Source of the DNA: an uncultured Bacteroidales bacterium
GTDB lineage: Bacteria > Bacteroidota > Bacteroidia > Bacteroidales > UBA932
Length of the DNA stretch: 59,467 bases
Assembly: GCA_905235995.1 (NCBI GenBank)
Contig: CAJONI010000013.1
Coordinates: forward strand, 1-59,467
Reading direction: 5' to 3'
Both the position numbers and the translations under genes were made by a program. Numbering within the stretch: the stretch's first letter is position 1; each line of letters starts with the position of its first letter. The notes beneath the pieces were generated by a model, which saw only the letters and a program-made list of their open reading frames with translations, was not told the origin of the DNA and did no database searches. Positions 42,487 through 50,157 of the stretch are shown one piece after another.

Positions 42487-43650
42487 ATGAAGGCGAGCCA
42501 GACCAGCATAGTCCCCATTAAATTTTCCAGTGTAAAGGATTTGGATTCATTTAGGAATAAGTGCATCCAGTTGGATATATTGTCTCCTTATGACTCTTTT
42601 TCTGGACAGTTTAATCTACGTTCTGTCAAGGATATAAATACTAATGATTTCTCTTTCTATTATCTAAAAAATACTGCTTCTGAAGCACAATGTGCTTTCC
42701 GTGGTGAATCGGTCATACTTATTGTGACTATGCTATCGGATTTTGAAGATTATTATCCTTTCATTGGGTCTGCCCTTAAAAGTAGGGCTCAATTTGTAAA
42801 AGATACCCTCTCCTGTCGCTCTTCTGATCCTTATTTACGACGTTTTTTGCTGCTTGCATGTCAAGGCCCACTAACGGCGAAAATTAGTTACGTTTTTACA
42901 TTTTTCTCAATCTTTGATCCTAATTTTAGTGAGAAAAAAACCATTCATACCAAGGTTTTAGCTGAGCCATCGATTATTAGTTCCGATGACATGTTGTGTA
43001 CGGAGCTGGGGGAGCAGTTATACAATCGTAAAACAACTTTAGACCAGTCGATAGCGAATAAGATCCATGATATTGATCTGGATAGCGACCAGTGGTCGTT
43101 CATCACCTGGGCATCGGTTGTGACAATTGCTAAAAAGGAAGATGAGTTTGTGAAAACCCACCTGTTGACTATCCTCATTGAGATGCGAACACAGTATATC
43201 TGGAATCTATGTTTCTCTCAGAGCGAATCCATTGAACGTTTGATTACGAGGCATAGAATAACATCATCAGGCACTACGGAGGCCGTTGCGGAGTCATACC
43301 GTATTCTGTTGGAGGCCAAAAGTAGTATTTCAGCTACTTTTTCAAGCAGGATTTCTCTTCTTCATCGTGCTATTGTTGAGACCAGTCAGTTAAATGTTAT
43401 TACAGAATCTCTTGAGCAAAAGATTAACTATCTTATTTCTCTTGCTGATATAGCACGTAAGGAGGCCACTAAAAGGGCCACAACCGTATCTGAGATATTA
43501 TTGTTTATTGTCGCTGTCGCACAGATTTTTCCAATTTTTTTTGAAATGCCTTTGGTCTCTCAAACCATTACAGGCATTTTATCTATTTCTGTACTTTGCA
43601 TTTTGGGTATTCTACTCATTATTCGAAAACACCGAAATGGAAATGTGTAA
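42487..43650 (+). CDS. Helical protein with C-terminal two-TM anchor, unknown function
   Basis: A 387-residue protein not recognised. Residues 1 to about 230 are mixed; about 230-335 is long-helical and charged (SLEQKINYLISLADIARKEA). It ends with two hydrophobic helices (about 338-355 and 362-380) and a short basic tail. This long-helix then two-TM layout recalls CorA/Rmd1-like topology, but no GMN or other filter motif is present. The tight spacing to the hydrolase implies joint function, possibly as a membrane-acting effector. Confidence 0.65.
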   Translation: MKASQTSIVPIKFSSVKDLDSFRNKCIQLDILSPYDSFSGQFNLRSVKDINTNDFSFYYLKNTASEAQCAFRGESVILIVTMLSDFEDYYPFIGSALKSRAQFVKDTLSCRSSDPYLRRFLLLACQGPLTAKISYVFTFFSIFDPNFSEKKTIHTKVLAEPSIISSDDMLCTELGEQLYNRKTTLDQSIANKIHDIDLDSDQWSFITWASVVTIAKKEDEFVKTHLLTILIEMRTQYIWNLCFSQSESIERLITRHRITSSGTTEAVAESYRILLEAKSSISATFSSRISLLHRAIVETSQLNVITESLEQKINYLISLADIARKEATKRATTVSEILLFIVAVAQIFPIFFEMPLVSQTITGILSISVLCILGILLIIRKHRNGNV

Positions 43651-44317
43651 ACATAGCATGTGAATTCTTAAGATAGTATTGCATTGCTATAGAGGGCATA
43701 AATCTCTCACAATCTGAAGTACTCATGCAAACCTTGTCCAATTGATTATTGTTTCCTGGATTTGTTGATTCCCGGCAGCACCTGAAGCAATTTAAGAGAT
43801 AGGTATAAGCTACTAATAAAGAGAAGTTGACTCATAATAAATAATTCGGATGTGCACATTAATGATTCATGGAATGTGTTATAGCCGATCATATCACGTC
43901 ATGATAGTAAATGAGTGACGAACTTGCTCATTCCGTCATGCCGGGTTTGATCCGGCATCTCCCATAGTGATATATTTTGTCTAAAAACTGTCTTTATTGA
44001 AGATAATTTGTTATATTTGAGTTGAATATAATTCCCATATTAATATGACAATAATTTCTCCTTTACGATTCCATAATTTCTAATGCTGGAGTCGCAGGGT
44101 CGAAAATATAGTAATCTAGCATATAGTCCCATCATCCAAGCCAACAATCATGATAATCCAGTCCCGTATTATTTTCAGGCAAGATATCCTCAGCAAGAAA
44201 GGAGTGCGGCACAAATTTTCTTCCGACTGGAATTGATTGCTGCCATTGAGTGTATATGCAGGGTTTGAGAAAGGGGAAGATGAGTTTTAGTTTTAATTTT
44301 AATTAATTATTCAGAAT
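43651..44317. other. Intergenic AT-rich region
   Basis: About 670 bp without a convincing gene. It contains one REP-like palindrome (43935-43963), a -7-like TATATTTG at 44012-44019, and a 61-codon frame at 44083-44268 that may be a small gene but has no recognisable features. Confidence 0.5.
43935..43963 (+). repeat. REP-like palindrome, remote copy of the 5.2-kb unit
   Basis: GTCATGCCGGGTTTGATCC with an ATGCCGG/CCGGCAT stem, closely similar in order and spacing to the unit at 5229-5254. It is a GC-rich island inside AT-rich DNA. Confidence 0.65.
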
Positions 44318-46462
44318 ATGTCCAAACGAAAAGATGTATATATACTCATGAGGGTTTACTTCGGGGGTTTCACATATAACGAGGAAAAGTGTATCGTCGA
44401 AGATAAGGGATTTGATAGTAATAAGTTTTATTCTGACCTTAAGAGAGCAATTAATTCTGTAATAATTAATAAGTCTTCCTATAAAGAGGGACGTATAATA
44501 ATTATTATTAACGATGACACCCTAAAGGGAAAGGAGTATGATAACCATGTAGAAAAAGTAAAGGCGATTCTGGAAGAAGGAGGCTTTTATGAATCTGATG
44601 GGAGTCTTTTTTACAATTGTTCTGGGGGTAAAGGCTCTTCTTTGGCGACATTGTTGGTCAGAGAAGCATTCATAAAAGAATCTGAGAATGAAGATGACAT
44701 AGCCATTACTCTTGACCAGGATGATGAATTGTCCCCTAAAGCTGTGAGGCAGATTGCGAGAAAGATGCCAGAGGGAGGGATGACTGTGAGCCAGTTTATG
44801 ATCGTTGATTCAAACAATCTGGATATTACTAATGATGGAGGAAGACAGCATAATAAATTGGTAAAGAAAAATAGTTGTCCCTTGCACACTTCTCCTTACT
44901 CAGATTGCTTTTATGCCAGTACCTTAGGCTGGACAAAATCCTACACTCGAAAAATGCTAGATGATTATGTAAAAGCCTTAAGGTTTTTTCTAGATAATGA
45001 ACGCGGTGGTACTAATAGGTATTTTGAGCAACACAAAGCATACGAAGACTTTCTGGATTTTTATGTTTTCCTACGTCCTAATCTAAAGATAGAGTGGGTC
45101 AAAGAAAAGACTCATGTATATTACAAACATGAGGACTCAATCACCAGTAAGCCCAATCTCGAAGATTTTCAAAATCATCGCACAGCCAGTCTACTTGCTC
45201 TAGTCGATATGGCATATAGCAATCGCAGTGGTTTGCGCGAAGATTTCGAATACGACTTATTGCGATTCTTAACAGTTAAGATGATACAAATAGAGTCGAT
45301 ATTGAAGAAGTACCGCCATGATTATAAGAATGGAAATAATGGCTTAAGTGTCTTTTCGGCAAAAACACATGAGGGCTATTTTGTTAATAAACTTGCGCGT
45401 ATTGCTACTGGCGTTAATCGAGGTGCTCAGGATAAGGCGTTGTTCAAATATGCACAAACGACTCGAAGTGAAAAGACAAATGAAAATATCGCAAAACTCA
45501 TTTCTAAAGCTAATGATATTTCAGAGTACCATCTCAAATTGACAAATTTCGATATTAGATATGTCTTGCGTAAATGCATTGATGCTGAGTTGGCTTTAGG
45601 TCGTGTTAAATATGCAGTTAACACAACCGATGAAAATCTGTATGAGACGTTTGATAAAAGTTTAACTCCTACCCAAAGGCGTCATCGGTCTATGCTTATT
45701 ACGGTTATTGTTGTCGCTGTAATAATATTCTCCCTTTTCTTTATTTACTTTTATCCATGCGCTCATTTAAAAATATCATGGATTCCTGAGAGTATATCAG
45801 AACGGATAAGATTGGTTGATGTTTTGATTCCGCTTCTTGTCGCTGTCTTTACTTTTTCTATGAATGAGTTGTCTAAATTGAGAATCAAAGCATCAGAGGA
45901 GGTGAATCAGAAGAAACTTTATTATTCGGAATTTGACGATCTTATCCGTCACTTAGAGGCTAATTTCAAGGTGATGGCGCAACTGCGCAAAAATATCTCG
46001 ATAGGGAAAGCTCCAGAGTCCATTCATTTTGATAATCTCAATTGGCCAACTTCTTCATGCCTGTTTTCCGATAATATGACCAAGATTATTGGTAGAGACA
46101 AGGTGGATGATTTTTCTAGATTGAAAGTTAATCTGAGAAACATTAACAATAGTTCTCATTGGCTCAAAGAAGCATTTAAAGACAAAACCATGTCACTAAC
46201 AGAGCAACAGAAGATACTAGATTGGGAACTCGCGAGATATGTTGGTTACCTAATGAATTTATATTACATGAAGGAAAATAGTTTTAGTTTCCCCTCAATG
46301 TGGCACCTTGATGAATATATGGAAGGCAGTTCTCAACGCAACCGATTATCTGGACTCTTCATGTATGAATCGGATGGAGAGGAACGTCTAAAATTGGCAG
46401 AAAAGTATATTGAGAAATATCTAAATGATCGTCGGGAAAAGAGAAGTGTAATCATCCGTTAA
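44318..46462 (+). CDS. GT-A-type glycosyltransferase-like protein fused to a two-TM C-terminal domain
   Basis: A 714-residue protein. The N-terminal third resembles family 2-like nucleotide-sugar transferases: RVYFGGFTYNEEK, a Rossmann-type RIIIIINDDT, and a metal-binding DQDDE motif at 133-137. Two membrane helices lie at about 460-485 and 500-522. They are followed by an about 190-residue soluble domain (SEFDDLIRHLEANFKVMAQLRK) that is not recognised. No surrounding sugar-biosynthesis genes exist, so it does not sit in an ordinary capsule locus. AT-rich. Confidence 0.65.
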   Translation: MSKRKDVYILMRVYFGGFTYNEEKCIVEDKGFDSNKFYSDLKRAINSVIINKSSYKEGRIIIIINDDTLKGKEYDNHVEKVKAILEEGGFYESDGSLFYNCSGGKGSSLATLLVREAFIKESENEDDIAITLDQDDELSPKAVRQIARKMPEGGMTVSQFMIVDSNNLDITNDGGRQHNKLVKKNSCPLHTSPYSDCFYASTLGWTKSYTRKMLDDYVKALRFFLDNERGGTNRYFEQHKAYEDFLDFYVFLRPNLKIEWVKEKTHVYYKHEDSITSKPNLEDFQNHRTASLLALVDMAYSNRSGLREDFEYDLLRFLTVKMIQIESILKKYRHDYKNGNNGLSVFSAKTHEGYFVNKLARIATGVNRGAQDKALFKYAQTTRSEKTNENIAKLISKANDISEYHLKLTNFDIRYVLRKCIDAELALGRVKYAVNTTDENLYETFDKSLTPTQRRHRSMLITVIVVAVIIFSLFFIYFYPCAHLKISWIPESISERIRLVDVLIPLLVAVFTFSMNELSKLRIKASEEVNQKKLYYSEFDDLIRHLEANFKVMAQLRKNISIGKAPESIHFDNLNWPTSSCLFSDNMTKIIGRDKVDDFSRLKVNLRNINNSSHWLKEAFKDKTMSLTEQQKILDWELARYVGYLMNLYYMKENSFSFPSMWHLDEYMEGSSQRNRLSGLFMYESDGEERLKLAEKYIEKYLNDRREKRSVIIR

Positions 46463-46645
46463 GTTTAAGATTAATTTATTTTAATAATGAGTTTAAGATT
46501 TGCAACCGTTACTTGAATCAATGTTTGGGAAGTTTTACCTTTCAAAAAATGTTTTTCTTACGATTAACAAAAATGGTAAGAATTCATTTTTAAAGGGTCG
46601 TTTTATGGCTATTTAAAAATCATCTTTGTTGATATACCTCCATAG
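46463..46645. other. AT-rich intergenic stretch at the right edge of the low-GC block
   Basis: No gene seen. Composition changes sharply to GC-rich at about 46680. Confidence 0.5.
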
Positions 46646-46807
46646 TACGAATTTTCCGTATACTATTATGCGTATTATTCAGCCTCAAACGATGAGGTTT
46701 CGCTCTACGATCCTGCCTTCGGCGTGATTCCGCTCACAGTGTCGCTCGCGCACTTCATGGATGCCTGGAAGGACTCCGAATACTATTGCGTATTGATCTG
46801 TCGCTGA
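46646..46807 (+). pseudogene. 3' remnant of a gene upstream of the ADP-ribosyltransferase-like gene
   Basis: An open frame after a stop at 46643 encodes about 53 residues that become protein-like at SLYDPAFGVIPLTVSL, then AHFMDAWKDSEYYCVLICR and a stop at 46805-46807. The DPxxG...F...W spacing resembles the C-terminal part of C39-like papain-fold peptidases, but the match is weak. No start codon or upstream body exists; the AT-rich block replaces it. The next gene starts immediately after its stop. Confidence 0.5.
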
Positions 46808-48355
46808 ATGGACCCTTGCCGTCGCTTGCCTCTGCTGATTGCCGTGCTCTGGGCGCTGCTCCTGCCCTCGGTGTGCCCTGCGACGGAAATTCCTCCGGAG
46901 GGCACCTATCCCTGGCGGGCGGAGACGACGACGAACCTTCATCTGCGGACGGGGCCGGGGCAGAACTATTCTTCCCTGGGCGTTTTCGATCCGGGCTGTC
47001 TGGTGATCGTTGAGGCGCACATACCGAACAGCGATTGGGTGAAGGTCAGCTTCAGGGACAAGGTGCAGGGCCCGATGGACGGCTATGTGCACGCCGGGTA
47101 CCTGCACTTCATCAACCAGATCACCCCTCCTGCGCCGGAAAAGAAATCCAGCACGCTGCGCGACGTGCTCCTGACCATCTGGAAGGTGCTAAAGTGGATA
47201 CTGATTGGCGCGGTGGTGCTGCTGGCGCTGGCTTTCAAGGACGAAATCCTGGAGCTGGCGGCGCCGGCTCTGACTTTCGGTGGCCTGGGCGCGCTGCTAT
47301 TTTGGATCATCTTCCACAATGGGGGCCTGGGCTTCTTGCTGGGGCTTATCGGCGGCGTGATCTATGGCCTTCGAGAATTCGTGGATTTCGAAGCGGTTGG
47401 CGGTGTCTTCCGCTGGCTGATGGGAACGGTCTACTACCTTGTGTCTCTTCCGTTCTATCTGCTCAACCAGCTGCAGATATTCCTGTCGGAGCCCTGGCGC
47501 TACTTTTTCAAGCGGCACCACTTCCGGGATTCGACGAACGACGTGCTGCGGCCGGTGTTCGAGCTGCTGAAAGTCCTGCTCTATATAGCCATGACGCCCC
47601 TGCGGGCTGTCAATGCCATCTATTTCAACATCCTGGTCCACGGCCTGACCGAGATCTACGACCTGTTCATGGAGGTGTTCGTGCCCAGCAGCAGCAATGA
47701 AGGAAAGTCGGATTTTTGGCGATGGCTTCTGCTTTTTCCGTGGCGCATCATCAAATACCCGGTCTTCCACGGTGTCCTGTCCCTGCTGGAAGGCGTGGTC
47801 TGGACCATCGTCGACATCTTCGTGCCTGCCGTCACCCTCTACCACGGAACCGACCTGGCAGCAGGGGAGAACATCGTCGGGTGCCGTAGCCGCAACAAAG
47901 ACCTTTACTGGGACTTGGGCTTCTTTAGCGGTACATTTCGTGCCAGCAGGAGCAGCTGGGCCGGTATCGGCGTGTATTTCGCACCACGCCGCCTGGTGGC
48001 CATACGCTACGCCAACGACCCCTACAGGCTTAGCGACGACAATCCGGTGGTCATAGTCTGCCGTGTCTCTCTTGGCCGCATCATCAACTATTCGATGGCT
48101 CCGCTGGACGTCTATCTGGCGGCCGGTGGCGCCGGCCATCCTCCTACCATCAACCGTTATGCCGAACAGAAAAGATACACGACCGGAGAATGGTGGAACG
48201 GTGGGGGAGGCTACTGGGAATACTGCCTCTTTGACTGGCAGAATCTCTACAACCATCCCTGGCGCATCCGCCCCATCTATATCTTCAACCACCGCACGAA
48301 GATGATCCAGCACATCCCCGGCGGCAAAGCCCACTGGCTTTTCAGAAATATATGA
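46808..48355 (+). CDS. Membrane protein with SH3b domain and C-terminal PARP-like ADP-ribosyltransferase domain
   Basis: A 515-residue protein. A signal-like segment (about 7-25) precedes a bacterial SH3 domain (about 35-105, NLHLRTGPGQNYSSLG, DGYVHAGYL). Several hydrophobic segments follow between about 118 and 340. The C-terminal domain matches the PARP pattern: H346 in TLYHGTD, Y390 in GIGVYFAPRRLVAIRYA, then VVIVCRVSLGRI, and E471 in YWEYCLFDWQNL followed by RIRPIYIFN. H-Y-E is the triad of PARP-type transferases that modify targets with ADP-ribose from NAD. It probably was the second gene of an operon whose first gene is now truncated. Confidence 0.7.
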   Translation: MDPCRRLPLLIAVLWALLLPSVCPATEIPPEGTYPWRAETTTNLHLRTGPGQNYSSLGVFDPGCLVIVEAHIPNSDWVKVSFRDKVQGPMDGYVHAGYLHFINQITPPAPEKKSSTLRDVLLTIWKVLKWILIGAVVLLALAFKDEILELAAPALTFGGLGALLFWIIFHNGGLGFLLGLIGGVIYGLREFVDFEAVGGVFRWLMGTVYYLVSLPFYLLNQLQIFLSEPWRYFFKRHHFRDSTNDVLRPVFELLKVLLYIAMTPLRAVNAIYFNILVHGLTEIYDLFMEVFVPSSSNEGKSDFWRWLLLFPWRIIKYPVFHGVLSLLEGVVWTIVDIFVPAVTLYHGTDLAAGENIVGCRSRNKDLYWDLGFFSGTFRASRSSWAGIGVYFAPRRLVAIRYANDPYRLSDDNPVVIVCRVSLGRIINYSMAPLDVYLAAGGAGHPPTINRYAEQKRYTTGEWWNGGGGYWEYCLFDWQNLYNHPWRIRPIYIFNHRTKMIQHIPGGKAHWLFRNI

Positions 48356-48366
48356 CAGGAGCCCTG

Positions 48367-49698
48367 TTAGTATCCGTACTGCTTGCGGTAGGCGAGGAGG
48401 AGGGCGACGGAGAGGAAGAGGCAGCAGAGGTCGGCGGCGTCGACGGCGAGCCAGATGCCGTCGGGGCCGATGAGGGCCGGAAGCAGGAAGACGAAGCCTA
48501 GCTCGAAGCCCAGCGAGCGGACGAACGATTCCACAGCCGACACCTTGCCGTTGTTGAGCGCAGTGAACCACGCCGATATGAACAGGTTGAAGCCGGCGAT
48601 GCTGAAACTCAGCATGTAGAGACGGATGGCATGAGTCGTCAGCGCAGCCAGCTCGGGATCGTAGCCCACGAATAGTCGCGCCGCCGGGCCCGCCGACAGT
48701 TCCGAGACCAGAGTCATCAGCAGCCCCACCCCGAAAAGCAGCATGGTGGAATGCCGGAGCAGGCTCGTAAGCTCAGCCTTGTTGCCCGCACCGTAGTTGT
48801 ATGCGATCACCGGCGCCACCGTGAGGTTGTAGCCTATGAACACCGCCGCGAAGATGTAGCCGTAGTAGAGCAGCACCGAGTAGGCCGCCACTCCGTTCTC
48901 CCCCATCATCCTCAGCAGCTGCAGGTTGTAGCATATCGCCAGGATGTTGAACGAGATGTTGCCCACGTATTCGGAGATACCGTTGCTGCATGCCTTCAGT
49001 ATGGGCTTGCGCTCGAAGCGCGCCCGCACCATCCGCAACGCGCTGAAGTTGTTATGACTCCTGAAATACCACAAAGGATAGAAGCCCCCCAGGAAGCAGG
49101 CGATCATCGAGGCGGCTGCCGAACCGGCCAGCCCCCACTTGAATACGAGTATGAAGAGCGCGTCGAGCGCCATGTTGGTCCCCGCGCAGACCAGCGACAT
49201 GATAGTGCCCAGCTGAGGCCTTTCCGCAGCCATGTAGAACGACTGGAAACACATCTGCAGCATGAAGCCCGGCAGACCTATGGTGCATATGCTGCCATAG
49301 ACCACGCAGTCCTGAAGCATCTGCCCCTCCGCGCCCAGGAGCCTGGCAAGCGGCTTCATCAGCACGAGCAGCGGGACCATGAACACCAGCGAGAGCACGA
49401 TGGTGAATATTATGAGCATCGAGAAGACGCGGTTGGCCCTCTCGGGATCGCCCTCGCCGCGAATCTTCGACACCAGCGCCGTGCCGCCCGTTCCCACCAT
49501 CAGTCCCAGCGAACCGATGAGCATGACGGCAGGCCAGATGACATTGAGCGCCGCGAAAGCCGTGGTCCCCACGAAATTCGACACGAAGAGCCCGTCCACT
49601 ACGCTGTACATGCTCACCACGAACATCATCACTATGCTCGGGATCGAGGCCCTGACCAGCCTCCTGTAGCCAAAATGTCCTTGCAGCGCTATCCTCAT
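48367..49698 (-). CDS. MATE family efflux transporter
   Basis: A 443-residue, twelve-helix cation-coupled drug/metabolite exporter. The MATE repeats show as SIVMMFVVSMYSVVDGLFVSNFVG near the N-terminus and SNGISEYVGNISFNILAICYN near the second half, with the two six-helix halves of equal length. A GCTATCTTTG promoter block at 49706-49715 ends 7 nt before the ATG. It is convergent with the ADP-ribosyltransferase-like gene, 11 nt apart, and cannot be given a substrate. Confidence 0.92.
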   Translation of the reverse strand: MRIALQGHFGYRRLVRASIPSIVMMFVVSMYSVVDGLFVSNFVGTTAFAALNVIWPAVMLIGSLGLMVGTGGTALVSKIRGEGDPERANRVFSMLIIFTIVLSLVFMVPLLVLMKPLARLLGAEGQMLQDCVVYGSICTIGLPGFMLQMCFQSFYMAAERPQLGTIMSLVCAGTNMALDALFILVFKWGLAGSAAASMIACFLGGFYPLWYFRSHNNFSALRMVRARFERKPILKACSNGISEYVGNISFNILAICYNLQLLRMMGENGVAAYSVLLYYGYIFAAVFIGYNLTVAPVIAYNYGAGNKAELTSLLRHSTMLLFGVGLLMTLVSELSAGPAARLFVGYDPELAALTTHAIRLYMLSFSIAGFNLFISAWFTALNNGKVSAVESFVRSLGFELGFVFLLPALIGPDGIWLAVDAADLCCLFLSVALLLAYRKQYGY

Positions 49699-49705
49699 AG
49701 GGCCG

Positions 49706-49713
49706 CAAAGATA
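49706..49713 (-). promoter_or_regulatory. -7 promoter element TATCTTTG for the MATE gene
   Basis: Within GCTATCTTTG, 7 nt before the ATG at 49698. Confidence 0.5.
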
Positions 49714-49729
49714 GCACTTTTCTCCTTTC

Positions 49730-50152
49730 TCAATGAAGTTCCTGCAGGAAATGGACGAACACGTTTTCCTTCGCGCTGAGCGGCGGATAGCCCGCCTTTT
49801 TCAGGAACGCCTCGACGACCGAAAGGTCCTCAGCGTCAAGATGGTTCTGGTGCCTCAGCAGCTCGGCTGGCAGCTGCACCAGGTCGAGCAGCACCTCAAG
49901 CTCATTGTACAGCAGCTTTCCCCTGATATCTTCCGGAAGCTCCAGGTCCTCGGTCCTCGTGGCGAGGGCGGGGTCGCGCCGCAGGGCTTCCTTCAGGGCA
50001 CGGGCGCAGAGGAAACTGTTCCATCGCAACCTGGCGTTCTCCTGCAATACCTCCCGGTATTGCGCGCGCAGCTCCTCGTCCGTGTACTTCTCGCGGAGCA
50101 GCTCCACCTGGCCTGCGAGCCAGGGATTCGGGGAATGATGGCGTGCGGGCAT
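49730..50152 (-). CDS. Small paralogue of the adjacent 480-residue protein, alpha-CTD-like module
   Basis: A 140-residue protein from the ATG at 50152. It aligns with the middle of its upstream neighbour: both have NPWLAG, then a helical segment with REL/RAQY and LRW/PWDTF-like blocks. Both then have a module ending in LLDLVQLPAELLRHQNHLDA...VVEAFLKKAGYPPL that resembles the RNA polymerase alpha C-terminal helix-hairpin region. It begins 5 nt after the neighbour stops, so the two form an operon. Function unknown. Confidence 0.65.
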   Translation of the reverse strand: MPARHHSPNPWLAGQVELLREKYTDEELRAQYREVLQENARLRWNSFLCARALKEALRRDPALATRTEDLELPEDIRGKLLYNELEVLLDLVQLPAELLRHQNHLDAEDLSVVEAFLKKAGYPPLSAKENVFVHFLQELH

Positions 50153-50157
50153 GAGGA

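Noticed and set aside
44083-44268. 61-codon frame as a small antitoxin or immunity gene
   Set aside because: No recognisable domain, no well-placed promoter, AT-rich DNA where such frames occur by chance.
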